Shown here piece by piece: positions 16,396 through 25,929 of a stretch of DNA of 64,000 nucleotides. The number at the start of each line of letters is the position of its first letter. The first letter of the stretch is position 1. A program made the translations under genes and the position numbers. The DNA is taken from contig NC_020126.1 in the NCBI RefSeq assembly GCF_000331735.1, forward strand, positions 1,302,001 through 1,366,000, written 5' to 3'. Source of the stretch: Myxococcus stipitatus DSM 14675 (GTDB lineage: Bacteria > Myxococcota > Myxococcia > Myxococcales > Myxococcaceae). Below the pieces are notes generated by a model. The model had not been told where the DNA came from, ran no database searches, and was given only the letters and a program-made list of their open reading frames with translations.

Positions 16396-18444
16396 GTGCT
16401 CGCCGAGCGTTGCCTCGCCATCATGGCTGGCGTCGCCTTGTTACTGGCCCAACCCGTCTCTGCCCAAGAGGCGGCGGTTTGTGCGCCTGTCGCGAAGGTC
16501 CGCCCCGAACGACATTTGAGGCAGTTGACGCTTGACCTGCTGGGTCGACCTCCCACCTGGGAGGAGTACAAGGCGGTCCAGGCGAAGGGGGCGGTGTCGC
16601 AAGAAGACATCCGCGCGATGCTGGGCACCGAGGCCTTCTACACGCGCGTGCGCAACTTCCACCGCGCGCTCTTGCGCTCGAACATCAGCGCCAGCGTCTT
16701 CAACAACGGCAACTCGCGGCTGGGAGGCAACGGCACCACCGCCCCGTTCGGCTTCGCGAACAACCCCACCGTGTCGCTGCGTGGAACCAACAACCAGACG
16801 TGCAACGCTGAAATCGAGCAGAGCGCGTGCCAGGCGACGACGCAGGACCCGCACATCTTCGACGAGTTCCCGGTGCCGGGGCGCAAGTGCCATGACGACA
16901 TGGGCGTGCCCATGCCGGTCAGCTTCGACTACGACACCAACTTCTACACGTGCACGGAGTTGGGCGCCGCGACGGGGAACGTGGCGACGGACTGCTCCGA
17001 GCTGAAGGTAGCCCCCACGGACGCGAACAAGTGGCCCCGCTACCGCTACTTCTGTGACAAGCGCCAGGTGAGCGGTGTCACCAAGTCCTATCTGTGCCTG
17101 CCGGACAAGACCAAGAGCACCACAGCCGCGCTGTCGAAGGAGGTCGAGGACGCCAACAAGTACGTGGTGTCCTTCGACCACCCGGACCCCGCATCGAAGC
17201 CCGCACTCACGACGCTGAAGCGCTGCACGCTGGACCTGAACCTGAACAACAACATCCGGGGCTCCTACGTCTCCTCCTCGCGGGGCTGCATCCAGCGCGA
17301 GGGCTACGTGACGAAGCCCGCGGGTTATTGGGCGCCTCCGGGCGCGCCGACGACCGTGAAGGTGTGCGCCATCGAGGCCCAGGAGCGGGACTTCAACCCC
17401 TGGACGCGCGACTCGTGTGAGACGGCCCGCTTCGTCAATGACCGCAGCTGCGGGTGCGGCGTGGGCATGCGCCGCTGCGAGGTCCCCAACATCGGCACGG
17501 TGGCGACGGACCCGCTGTACGTGCGCAACGTGCATGACCTGCGCGTGGCCGCCATCAACGAGGAGCCGCTGCGCATCGCCGAGTCGGTCGTCCGCCTGGA
17601 CGAGCCCTACTACAACATCCTCACCACGCGCCGCTCCTACGTGAACGGCACGCTGGCGGAGTACTTCCGGCAGCGCCAGGGCGTGGGCGTCTTCAGCATC
17701 ACCGCCCCCGCGCCGGTGGAGGCCATCCCCGCGGTTCCGTACAACGACAACACCACGTGGAAGGAATACATCCGCGACGAGGCGCACTCCGGGGTCCTCA
17801 CGACGCCGTCGTTCCTCTACCGCTTCCCCACGCACCGCGCCCGCGTCGCCGAGTTCTACGAGGCCTTCCTCTGCAAGACCTTCGTGCCCGGCCCGGAGGC
17901 GTCCCTGCCCGCGCCCGAGGATGCGTGCAACCGCGAGAACAACCTGGCCAGGCGCTGCGGCTGCAACTACTGCCACGCCACCATCGAGCCCACGGGCGCG
18001 CACTGGGGCCGCTACGCCGAGCGCGCCGCGCAGTTCCTGCCGCCCACGCAGTTCCCCCGGTTCGACCCGAAGTGCCGCGACTGCGCCATCAACGGCGACA
18101 CCAACTGCGGCGGCGAGTGTAGCCAGTACATCATGCAGGCGTACGACGGCGACGGCGCCAGCAGCCTGGGCCTGCTCAAGACGTACCTGTACCGCACGTC
18201 CGACGAGGAGCAGAACATCGAGGCGGGCCCGCGGCTCCTGGTGGAGCGCATGTACCAGTCGGGTGAGCTGGAGCGCTGCACGGTGAAGCGCGTCTGGAAC
18301 GAGTTCCTCGGCCGGCCGATGACGGCGGAGGAGCAGCGCATGTACCTGGCCCCGCTCGCCAGCGACTTCGCCAAGAGCGGCCATCGCTTCAAGACGCTCG
18401 TGGAGCGCGTGGTGTCCACCGACGCCTACCGGAGGATTGACTGA
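16396..18444 (+). CDS. Exported planctomycete-type cytochrome protein (DUF1549/DUF1588-like)
   Basis: A 682-residue secreted protein and first gene of a five-gene set. The signal peptide runs through MAGVALLLAQPVSAQ. Near the N-terminus, LRQLTLDLLGRPPTWEEY resembles DUF1549. The middle is Cys-rich (SCGCGVGMRRCEVP). Around 470-545 a DUF1588-like region reads HSGVLTTPSFLYRFPTHRAR, then CGCNYCHATIEPTG, containing one CXXCH heme-attachment motif at 523-527. More Cys pairs follow (CRDCAINGDTNCGGEC). The C-terminus (VWNEFLGRPMTAEEQRMYL) resembles the terminal domain of the same family. A c-type heme is expected, with the protein in the periplasm or outside the cell. The stop overlaps the next start by one base. 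The family's function is not established. Confidence 0.8.
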   Translation: MLAERCLAIMAGVALLLAQPVSAQEAAVCAPVAKVRPERHLRQLTLDLLGRPPTWEEYKAVQAKGAVSQEDIRAMLGTEAFYTRVRNFHRALLRSNISASVFNNGNSRLGGNGTTAPFGFANNPTVSLRGTNNQTCNAEIEQSACQATTQDPHIFDEFPVPGRKCHDDMGVPMPVSFDYDTNFYTCTELGAATGNVATDCSELKVAPTDANKWPRYRYFCDKRQVSGVTKSYLCLPDKTKSTTAALSKEVEDANKYVVSFDHPDPASKPALTTLKRCTLDLNLNNNIRGSYVSSSRGCIQREGYVTKPAGYWAPPGAPTTVKVCAIEAQERDFNPWTRDSCETARFVNDRSCGCGVGMRRCEVPNIGTVATDPLYVRNVHDLRVAAINEEPLRIAESVVRLDEPYYNILTTRRSYVNGTLAEYFRQRQGVGVFSITAPAPVEAIPAVPYNDNTTWKEYIRDEAHSGVLTTPSFLYRFPTHRARVAEFYEAFLCKTFVPGPEASLPAPEDACNRENNLARRCGCNYCHATIEPTGAHWGRYAERAAQFLPPTQFPRFDPKCRDCAINGDTNCGGECSQYIMQAYDGDGASSLGLLKTYLYRTSDEEQNIEAGPRLLVERMYQSGELERCTVKRVWNEFLGRPMTAEEQRMYLAPLASDFAKSGHRFKTLVERVVSTDAYRRID

Positions 18445-19118
18445 TGCGCCGCCTGCTCTTGACCGCCGCGCTCGTCGTCCTGAGCGCCGGCTGCAGCAAG
18501 TCCGAGGAAGCGAAGTCCGGCCCCACGCAGGACGGGACGCTCGAGCCGGTGGCCAACCCCCACCAGCCCGGGGACTTCGAGCCGCTGCCGGACCCGGAAG
18601 CCCAGGGTGGCAGCGTGGGCCGCGCGCCGCGCCGGCTCACCGTCGCGCAGCTCGACGCCGCCATTCAGGAAGCCGTGGGCCGCCGCTGGGGCGGAAGTGA
18701 CGGCATCGATGCTCGCGCCACGTCGCTGGGCCGCGCTGACTTCGCGCTGGTGGCCAGCGAGAACACCGAGCCGAACCTGGTGTTCGCCAAGTTCCTGGAG
18801 GACGGCGCGCGTGTCGTGTGTATCGGCCAGGCCGCGGACGAGGTGAAGCTGACGGACGCGTCCAAGCGGACGCTGTCCCGCACGCTCCCTGGCACATGGG
18901 ATGACCTGCGCAAGCTGTCGAGTGCGCAGGTCAATGAGTTCCTGGTCTACAACTCGTTGCGCTTCTGGGGTGCTCCTCTGGAGGGCGAGGAACTGACGAA
19001 GTGGGCCCGTTTCTTCACCCAGGCGGCTGCCCGGGCGGAGACGGCCAAGCGGCGGTCGGATGTGTTGGCGGTGATGTGCATCGCCATGCTGACCGATTCG
19101 CGGTTCATCACCTACTGA
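18444..19118 (+). CDS. Lipoprotein of the cytochrome/DUF1501 operon
   Basis: A 224-residue lipoprotein (MRRLLLTAALVVLSAGC, Cys17 in the lipobox). After a Pro/Gly-rich linker it has PRRLTVAQLDAAIQEAVGRR, recalling the RRLT start of DUF1587, and it ends VLAVMCIAMLTDSRFITY, recalling the 'LxSPRFLY' end of DUF1592. It may therefore be a compact or split relative of the planctomycete multi-domain proteins. That relation is by pattern only. It starts at the stop of the preceding gene (TGATG), so the two are coupled. No heme motif is present. Confidence 0.7.
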   Translation: MRRLLLTAALVVLSAGCSKSEEAKSGPTQDGTLEPVANPHQPGDFEPLPDPEAQGGSVGRAPRRLTVAQLDAAIQEAVGRRWGGSDGIDARATSLGRADFALVASENTEPNLVFAKFLEDGARVVCIGQAADEVKLTDASKRTLSRTLPGTWDDLRKLSSAQVNEFLVYNSLRFWGAPLEGEELTKWARFFTQAAARAETAKRRSDVLAVMCIAMLTDSRFITY

Positions 19119-19135
19119 AGCGCGGAGTGACTCCG

Positions 19136-20536
19136 ATGAAGAAGAATCGCCTCGACGAGAATCACCGTCCAGAGCGCCGCACCTTCCTCAAGGCCGCGGC
19201 GGGATTCATGGGCTCCACGCTGTTCGGTGGCGTGCCCTTCCGTGCCTTCGCGCAGGCGGCCACGCTGGCGCCGGCCGACCGTTGCTTCGTCTTCGTGTAC
19301 TTCAACGGCGGCTGGGACCAGCTGCTCGCCTTCGACCCGAAGGACCCGGATGAGTTCACCCCGGACCGCGCGGCCGAGACGCGCATCCTCCCGGGCTACA
19401 ACCTCATCAACGACCCGGCGCGCTTCTCCACGATTCCCCTGCGCCCGGAGCTGCCGGGCGTGGGTCGCTCCAACATCGACTTCGGTCCCGCGGTGGGTCG
19501 CCTGGCGAACCACTTCGACCTGATGACGGTGGTGCGCGGCATCAACATGAACACGCTGGGCCACGAGGTGGGCTACCGCTACTTCCTCACCGGGAAGATG
19601 CCCATCGGCAGCGCGGCGCGTGGCTCCTCCACGGCGACGGAAATCGTGGGGCAGATGAAGCCCCGCGTGCCCATCTCCAACATCGCCTTCAACGTGGAGT
19701 CGTACAACGACCGCTACCCCGGCTACGCCAACGCCCTGCGCGTCAGCCGCAAGGATGACCTGCTGCTCACGCTCAAGCCCAGCTCGCAGCTGCTGGACAG
19801 CGACATCGAGAAGCAGCTCACCGACTTCCGCGGTCAGCCCATCACCTGCGAGCAGGCCGCCTACGGCGCGCGCGGCGTGGGCACCACGTACCAGAACAGC
19901 CGCGACCAGATGCACCAGGTGATGGCGCAGCAGATGGAGTCGTCGTTCCGCTTCGAGGCGAACAACGAGGAGATGGAGGAGGTCCGCCGCCGCTACGGGC
20001 TGGACCAGGGCGGGCGCTACGACACCGAGGCGGGCCGCGCCGCGATGGTGGCCACCGCGCTCAAGAAGGGCATCGCCCAGTGTGTCACCATCAACCTCAC
20101 GGGCGGCCTGGACACGCACTTCGGCTCGCAGCTCGTCCATGCCTCCAACCAGCGCCGAGGCTTCGACGCGCTCGCCAGCCTGGTGGACGACCTGCGCAAG
20201 TCCGACCACCCGAGCGGCGGGAAGTTCATGGACCACACCACCATCATGGTGTTCTCCGAGTTCTCCCGCACGCCGCTCATCAACAGCGCCGGCGGCCGCG
20301 ACCACCACCTGTGCAACTCCTGCATGATCATGGGCGCGGGCGTGAAGCACAACTACGTCTTCGGCCGCAGCGGTGACATCGGCATGTCGCCGGGCACGTT
20401 CGACCTGCGCAACGGCGCGTCGGACCCCAACGGCGAGAACATCTTCCCCGAGCACGTCATCGCCACGGTGTTGGCGTCGGCGGGCCTGGACTACAGCATC
20501 ACCCGCGTGGAGCCCCTCCGTCCCATCCTCGCCTGA
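19136..20536 (+). CDS. DUF1501 family protein with a Tat signal
   Basis: A 466-residue protein exported by the twin-arginine route: RRTFLK at 14-19, then a hydrophobic stretch and AFAQA. Family features include VYFNGGWDQL near the start of the mature chain, NMNTLGHEVGYRY, the segment NLTGGLDTHF, VFSEFSRTP, and GGRDHHLCNSCMIMG near the C-terminus. These place it in DUF1501, a relative of the alkaline-phosphatase/sulfatase fold. In planctomycetes such genes typically pair with DUF1549/DUF1800-type partners, as here with DUF1549-like genes. Tat export implies folding, perhaps with a cofactor, before transport. It lies 17 bp after the preceding lipoprotein. The substrate is unknown. Confidence 0.9.
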   Translation: MKKNRLDENHRPERRTFLKAAAGFMGSTLFGGVPFRAFAQAATLAPADRCFVFVYFNGGWDQLLAFDPKDPDEFTPDRAAETRILPGYNLINDPARFSTIPLRPELPGVGRSNIDFGPAVGRLANHFDLMTVVRGINMNTLGHEVGYRYFLTGKMPIGSAARGSSTATEIVGQMKPRVPISNIAFNVESYNDRYPGYANALRVSRKDDLLLTLKPSSQLLDSDIEKQLTDFRGQPITCEQAAYGARGVGTTYQNSRDQMHQVMAQQMESSFRFEANNEEMEEVRRRYGLDQGGRYDTEAGRAAMVATALKKGIAQCVTINLTGGLDTHFGSQLVHASNQRRGFDALASLVDDLRKSDHPSGGKFMDHTTIMVFSEFSRTPLINSAGGRDHHLCNSCMIMGAGVKHNYVFGRSGDIGMSPGTFDLRNGASDPNGENIFPEHVIATVLASAGLDYSITRVEPLRPILA

Positions 20537-20541
20537 ATCGC

Positions 20542-22101
20542 ATGAGCACCCATCCCCGAGCCCCCCGTAGGACCGACGGGGGGCGGCGTGCCTCCCTCGT
20601 CTTCCTCCTCCCCCTCTGCGCCGCCGTCGTCCTCTCCGCGTGCGGCGATGACTCGCTTCCGCTGGACCGGCCTCGGCCCACCTCCTTCCGGCCCACCGAG
20701 GTCCGGGCGAAGACGACGTTGGCGTCCGCGCCGGGCTTCGCGGACCAGTCCGGTGGCGGCATCTTCGCCAACACGGCGGGCGGCGTGGTGCGTCTGCGAT
20801 TGGACGGCTCGCTCGCCGCGCTGGCGCCACACCCTGGCAACAGCGCCGCGCTGGGCCGGGTGAACGCCGTCTTCCGGATGGGGCCTCACAGCGCGCTGGT
20901 GGAGGCGGAGAACGGCCTCTTCCTCGCGGAGTCGGGGTGGCTCATCTCCCCGCCGTGGCGCGACGCGCTGGGCCTGGGCATCACCGCCACCACGCAGTCC
21001 GCGGATGGCGCGGTGTGGCTGGCGCATCCCACGGGGCTCTTCCAGCTGCGCGGTGGCGCGCTCTCCGCGCTGAAGGTGAAGGGCGAGGCGCTCACCGGCA
21101 TCACCGCGCTGGCCGCGGCGCCCACGGAGGATGGGTCCGCCGGGGTGTGGTTCCTGCGCGACGGGAAGCTGAACGTCGCGGTGGCCACCAGCCTGATGAA
21201 CTTCGAGGTGCACGAGGAGCGGCCGCCCCTGGAGAAGGGCGAGGTGGTGGAGTCCCTGGCGGGTCTGGGCGCGGGCGTGGGCACGGCGGGGGAGCTGTGG
21301 CTGCTCACCAACCAGGGCTTGCTGCGCAGGCCGCGCGAGGGCTGGCGGCGGGTGTCCTTGCCGCAGCGGCCCGTGCAGCTGCTCGCGTCGGGGCGCTTCC
21401 TGTGGGTGAAGTCGAGCGACGCGCTGCTGCTGTTCGACGCGGACTCCGACGAGTGGGGGCTCGCGCAGGGCCTGGACACGCGGGAGTTCCGCTTCCTGTC
21501 CGCGGACGAGAGCGGCTGTGCGTGGGTGCAGGTGGGGGGCGAGACGGTGGCGGTGAGCCGCGCTCCGGCGCCGCGCGTGTCGGGACTCCACCAGGGCATG
21601 CAGGTGGTGGAGGACGGGTTGGTCGTGCGCGCGGTGATGCCGCCCGGCGTGGACCCGGAGGAGGTGGTGTTCCAGGTGGGCGGCGCGGAGTTCCCCGCCA
21701 GCGGCGAGGGCCCCGTGTACAGCCTGGGAGGCCAGGAGGCGGACGGCACGCCGAAGCCGTACTCCTTCGTGGGCCTGCCCTCGGGACGCCAGTCGTTGAG
21801 CGTGGTGGCGCGCTTCCTGGATGGCACGGAGGCCCGGCGCCGGGTGCCCTTCGACTACCAGCCGGTGAGCACCGTGGCGCTGAGCTGGGCGACGGACATC
21901 CGCCCCATCCACCTGGCGCGCTGTGAGAAGTGCCACGCCACCGGCCCGGGCCGCACGCTGAACACCTACGAGCTGTGGCGGGAGAACGCGACGCTCATCA
22001 CCGCCGCGGTGAGAGACCAGCGCATGCCCGCCGACGGACCCTTGGACTCGCAGCTCACCTCCCTCATCCAGCGCTGGGCCGCGTCCGGCGCGAAGCCCTG
22101 A
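20542..22101 (+). CDS. Propeller-like lipoprotein with a C-terminal monoheme cytochrome domain
   Basis: A 519-residue lipoprotein (LVFLLPLCAAVVLSAC lipobox). Residues about 60-350 show repeated short beta-strand motifs such as GGIFANTAGGVVRLRLDG, NGLFLAESGW, TGLFQLRGGAL and GVWFLRDGKL, suggesting a beta-propeller like two-component-regulator or PQQ types. A beta-sandwich-like region follows. The last 70 residues form a planctomycete-type cytochrome domain: IRPIHLARCEKCHATG with CXXCH at 461-465, and QRMPADGPLDS, whose Met could be the distal heme ligand. It sits 5 bp after the DUF1501 gene. A role in electron transfer or ligand sensing at the cell surface is inferred. Confidence 0.78.
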   Translation: MSTHPRAPRRTDGGRRASLVFLLPLCAAVVLSACGDDSLPLDRPRPTSFRPTEVRAKTTLASAPGFADQSGGGIFANTAGGVVRLRLDGSLAALAPHPGNSAALGRVNAVFRMGPHSALVEAENGLFLAESGWLISPPWRDALGLGITATTQSADGAVWLAHPTGLFQLRGGALSALKVKGEALTGITALAAAPTEDGSAGVWFLRDGKLNVAVATSLMNFEVHEERPPLEKGEVVESLAGLGAGVGTAGELWLLTNQGLLRRPREGWRRVSLPQRPVQLLASGRFLWVKSSDALLLFDADSDEWGLAQGLDTREFRFLSADESGCAWVQVGGETVAVSRAPAPRVSGLHQGMQVVEDGLVVRAVMPPGVDPEEVVFQVGGAEFPASGEGPVYSLGGQEADGTPKPYSFVGLPSGRQSLSVVARFLDGTEARRRVPFDYQPVSTVALSWATDIRPIHLARCEKCHATGPGRTLNTYELWRENATLITAAVRDQRMPADGPLDSQLTSLIQRWAASGAKP

Positions 22102-22114
22102 CCGAGTCACGTCC

Positions 22115-25100
22115 ATGAATCGAATCGTTCGCGCGGCCCCCCTCCTCGCGCTCCTCGCCGGCGCCTGCTCGGATGAGCTGGACCCGGCGCGTGAAGTCCC
22201 CCTGCCGCCTCCCGTGGACCAGTGCACGGGGCTGCCTCCGGTCGCCCTGCGCGCCGAGCCCGTCCGCGTGCGCGTGGGCAACCCCGTGGCGCTGGTGGCC
22301 TCCGGAGGCAGCGGCCAGTACCGCTACGTGCTCCAGGAGGGAGGCTCGTCCGGAGAGCTGCGCGCGGACCGCTTCGTCGCGGGACACACGCCGGGCAGGG
22401 ACACGCTGGTGGTGGAGGATGCGCGCTGCCCCGGGGACGCGCGCGTCACGGTGGAGGTGCTGGCGCCCTTCGACATCGCTCCGGCTCGCGCGGACGTGCG
22501 GCCCCAGACGACCTTCCAGGTGGCGGCGCGGGGCCTGCTGGGACCGGCGACGTTCAGCCTGACGCAGAGTGGCTCCGGCGCCACGCTCTCTCCGGAGGGC
22601 CGCTACACGGCGGGCACCGGCGAGGGCCTGGACCTCATCACCGTGCGCGACTCGCAGACGGGGGACGAGGCGGTGCTCCAGTACAACGTGAGCCGGACGG
22701 CGCGGCTCGCCGGAGCGCCCGCGTACCTCGCGGTGCCGTCGGGCTCCTCCGTGCCGCTGGGCACGCGCGGTGGCAGCGACGCGGTGGTGTGGACGAAGGT
22801 GTCGGGGCCCGGGACGCTCGCGCCCGGACGCATCGGCTTCCAGCCCGGGGACACGGGCGTGGCCGTGCTGGAGGCGGCGGACCCGTTCACCGGGGACAAG
22901 GCGGCGGTGACGGTGGTGGTGATGGACGAGCTGACGCGGCCGACGCAGGCGCACGGCCGGCTCAGCGATGTGGCCTCGCTGGTGACGGCGGACTTCGACG
23001 GCGACGGCATCCAGGACCTCGCGGTGGGACAGCGCGAGAGCGACATGGGCGCGCCGGTGAGCGGCGGGGCCGTGTTCATCTACAAGGGCGGCAGCGGCGG
23101 ACTGGATGCGAAGCCGCTGTGGGTGCTCGAGGGGACCACCGAGTCCGCGTTCTTCGGTGAGGTGCTGGCCGCGGGGGACCTGGACGGTGATGGCCGCGCG
23201 GAGCTGGTGGTGTCCTCGCCCGGCGCCGACGTCGCCATCAACAACGCCGGCGCGGTGTATCTGTATACGTTCAAGGGCGGCTCGCCCGCGCCGCTGCGCT
23301 CGCCGCTCGCCGGACTGCTGGCCAGCTCCGCGTTCGGCGCGGGCCTGTCCGTGGCGGACGTGAATGGGGACGGACGGATGGACCTGGTGGTGGGGACTCC
23401 CGCGGGGGACCTGGCGCCCACCAGCGCCATCCGCGCGCGCGGCACGGTGGACATCTACCTGTCGACGCCCAGCGCGCCCGTGCCGGACCTGCCCAGCATC
23501 CGCCTGGGAGGCTCGGACCTCTCGCGTGAGGGGGCCCCCATGGCGCGCTCGAGCACGGACCTGGGGCGCGCGCTGGTGGCGGCGGACTTCAACAAGGACG
23601 GGCGCCTGGATATCGCGGCGCTCAGCCGGGTGAGTCGCTACGCGGCGGACGGCAGCATCCCGGGGATGCAGGTGACCATCTCCGTCTTCTTCGCGCGCGC
23701 CGAGGGACAGCGCTTCCGCGCGACGCCGGATGTCTATGTGCTGCCCGCCAACCTGGCGGACGCGAACGAGGGGACGTGGCGTCTGTCCTCCGTCGCGGGT
23801 GACGGGACGCGGCCCCCGCTGTTGATGGCGGTGGCGGACCGCGCGGACTCGCCGGACCTGAGCACCAGTGGCGGCGTGAAGTCCGGTGGAGACGCGGGCG
23901 GGGTGCTGCTGTTCGACCTGAGCGGCTTCACGCCCACGGGGGACCCGGTGGCCACGCCTCCCCAGGTGAAGCGCGAGGAGGCCTTCGCGCGCATCTATGG
24001 CGATGCGTCCGGCATCGTCGCGGGGCGCAGCTTCGCGGTGCTGGACGTGGACGGCGCTCCGGGGCCGGAGCTGCTGCTGGGCGCGCCGTACGCCGCGCCG
24101 CCCGCTCCGGGCAACACGACGCTGCGCTTCGGCGGCAAGGTGCTGGTGTACCCGCTGGCGACGCTGACGAAGGGCGCCCTCATCAACAAGCCGCTGACGG
24201 CGCTCAACGGCGTGGCGAAGTCGGAGACGCTGGGCGCGGGGCTCGCGGCGTGGCGCTTCTCGGATGGGGAGTCGCTGGCGGTCGTCGCGGGCCGCGCCTC
24301 CACGGACCAGGGTGTCTTCACCGGCCGGGTGGAGCTGTTCCGCAGGGCGGGCGCGTCGCTGGCGGAGTGGACGCGCAGCACCTCCAACGTCCCGGCGATG
24401 CCCAGCACGGAGCTGGTGGGCAACCAGGTGGCCGTGGCGGTGGGGCCTCGCGGGAGCGTGGCGCTGCTGGGCGCGCAGGGGTGGTCCGGTCCAGGCGTCA
24501 ACGCGGATGGCGACGCGATGGGCATTGGCCGCGCCTATGTGCGCGACGTGGCCCGAGGCGCGACGGCCCTGGTGGTGGAGGAGGGTGCCCCCACTCCGCA
24601 CAAGGCGGGGCGCATGGTGGGCACGGACGTGGCCTTCACGGACTTCAACGGGGACGGCATCCCGGACACCGCCGTGGGCGCGCAGACCTTCTTCGCACCC
24701 GCCAGCAACAGCGCGGAGATTGCCGCGACCTACCACACGAACCGCGCGGAGTGCTTCACCACCGGGACGCAGACCGTGGGCGGCGTGTTGGTCTCGCTGG
24801 GACAGGCGGACGGCACGTACAAGCCCGCCTACCGGCTGTGGGCGCCCAACCAAATCACGGGCTGCGTGCCGGACACGGACGCGCGCTGCAAGCGCACGAA
24901 CATGGGCCGCGGAGTCGTGGGCGGCTTCGACTTCAACGGCGACGGGAAGGAAGACCTGGGCGTGCTGCGCGACCGGGGCATGGAGGTCTTCCTGGGCCGC
25001 GCGCCGGATGACGCGTCGCTCTCGAAGCTCACCCTGGGGTGCAACCCCGTCTACTCGTGGCCCTCCATCGGCCTCAACACCTTCGCCCCCACGAACCTGG

Positions 25101-25855
25101 GAGACATCAACGCGGATGGCTGCGCCGACCTGGCGTGGCGGTACGCGGAAGGGGCCCGCTCCGGCGTGGCCATCCTCCTGGGCTACGACGCGGGAGGCGC
25201 CAAGTGCGGTGGACGCACGACGCCCACCGTGTGGCGCATCGCGGGAGACAGCGAGGCGCAGCTCAACAACATGGGCCTGGGCGTGGCCATCGCCCGCGCG
25301 GGCAAGCTCATGCGCAACCCCAACGGCACCGGGGACACGCGCGACTTCCTCGCCGTCAGCGCCAGCGCCGTCGTCTTCAACAGCGTCACGCAGCCCGTGG
25401 TGCTCCTCTTCGACCTGGCGCAGCTGCGCACGGTGATGGCCAACAAGCAGACCGACAGCCTGCCCCTCGTCGCGGGGGCCCTGGGCGACGGGCTCACCCC
25501 CGTGGTGGTGGTGCACCAGACGCGCGCGGTGTTCTTCGGCTCCTCGCTGGCGGGGAACCTGGACCTGTCGGGCGATGGCGTGGAGGACCTGGTCGTCGGC
25601 GCGTATGGCGCTTCGGTGGCCTCGGATGGCGGCGGCGCCGTGTTCATCTACGCGGGCACTCCCAACATGGGAGGCGCGCTGTCGCCCTTCCTCACCGTGG
25701 CGGGGGATGTCTCGGAGCGCAGCCAGGTGGGGATGGAAGTCGCGGTAACCCCTGGAAAGGGAGGAACACCTCCAACGCTGGTGATTGGCGCGCCGGCGAG
25801 CTACCGGACGGGGACGCGGAACGGGACGGCGTACGTGCTGCCGCTGCGCTTCTAG
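22115..25855 (+). CDS. Large FG-GAP/Ig-like repeat lipoprotein
   Basis: A 1246-residue lipoprotein (LLALLAGAC lipobox, Cys18). Residues about 40-285 contain three Ig-like repeats (for example VRVGNPVALVASGGSGQYRY). From about 290 to 1160 there are roughly nine FG-GAP/integrin-alpha-like blades, each with a calcium-loop pattern: ADFDGDGIQDLAVG, GDLDGDGRAELVVS, ADVNGDGRMDLVVG, ADFNKDGRLDIAAL, LDVDGAPGPELLLG, TDFNGDGIPDTAVG, FDFNGDGKEDLGVL, GDINADGCADLAWR and LDLSGDGVEDLVVG. This predicts calcium-stabilised beta-propellers used for binding at the surface. It is the last gene of the five-gene set, 13 bp after the cytochrome lipoprotein. The ligand is unknown. Confidence 0.85.
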   Translation: MNRIVRAAPLLALLAGACSDELDPAREVPLPPPVDQCTGLPPVALRAEPVRVRVGNPVALVASGGSGQYRYVLQEGGSSGELRADRFVAGHTPGRDTLVVEDARCPGDARVTVEVLAPFDIAPARADVRPQTTFQVAARGLLGPATFSLTQSGSGATLSPEGRYTAGTGEGLDLITVRDSQTGDEAVLQYNVSRTARLAGAPAYLAVPSGSSVPLGTRGGSDAVVWTKVSGPGTLAPGRIGFQPGDTGVAVLEAADPFTGDKAAVTVVVMDELTRPTQAHGRLSDVASLVTADFDGDGIQDLAVGQRESDMGAPVSGGAVFIYKGGSGGLDAKPLWVLEGTTESAFFGEVLAAGDLDGDGRAELVVSSPGADVAINNAGAVYLYTFKGGSPAPLRSPLAGLLASSAFGAGLSVADVNGDGRMDLVVGTPAGDLAPTSAIRARGTVDIYLSTPSAPVPDLPSIRLGGSDLSREGAPMARSSTDLGRALVAADFNKDGRLDIAALSRVSRYAADGSIPGMQVTISVFFARAEGQRFRATPDVYVLPANLADANEGTWRLSSVAGDGTRPPLLMAVADRADSPDLSTSGGVKSGGDAGGVLLFDLSGFTPTGDPVATPPQVKREEAFARIYGDASGIVAGRSFAVLDVDGAPGPELLLGAPYAAPPAPGNTTLRFGGKVLVYPLATLTKGALINKPLTALNGVAKSETLGAGLAAWRFSDGESLAVVAGRASTDQGVFTGRVELFRRAGASLAEWTRSTSNVPAMPSTELVGNQVAVAVGPRGSVALLGAQGWSGPGVNADGDAMGIGRAYVRDVARGATALVVEEGAPTPHKAGRMVGTDVAFTDFNGDGIPDTAVGAQTFFAPASNSAEIAATYHTNRAECFTTGTQTVGGVLVSLGQADGTYKPAYRLWAPNQITGCVPDTDARCKRTNMGRGVVGGFDFNGDGKEDLGVLRDRGMEVFLGRAPDDASLSKLTLGCNPVYSWPSIGLNTFAPTNLGDINADGCADLAWRYAEGARSGVAILLGYDAGGAKCGGRTTPTVWRIAGDSEAQLNNMGLGVAIARAGKLMRNPNGTGDTRDFLAVSASAVVFNSVTQPVVLLFDLAQLRTVMANKQTDSLPLVAGALGDGLTPVVVVHQTRAVFFGSSLAGNLDLSGDGVEDLVVGAYGASVASDGGGAVFIYAGTPNMGGALSPFLTVAGDVSERSQVGMEVAVTPGKGGTPPTLVIGAPASYRTGTRNGTAYVLPLRF

Positions 25856-25874
25856 CGAAACTCGCGGGGGGCCA

Positions 25875-25903
25875 TTGGGAACGGCGGATGTCGGGCCTAT
25901 CCT
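25875..25903 (+). promoter_or_regulatory. Candidate promoter for the 137-residue STAS-like gene
   Basis: TTGGGA at 25875-25880 and TATCCT at 25898-25903 are spaced 17 bp apart, placing a start near 25910, 20 bp before the ATG at 25930. It sits in the 74-bp gap after the FG-GAP gene, so the next gene may be transcribed separately. Confidence 0.35.
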
Positions 25904-25929
25904 GGGCCCGGCCTCACCGTGGGAGTTTC

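Noticed and set aside
22064-25516. A very long open frame on the minus strand opposite the FG-GAP gene
   Set aside because: It mirrors the codon-position GC pattern of the real gene. Its translation is rich in His, Arg and Gln and lacks any domain, signal or ribosome-binding site.
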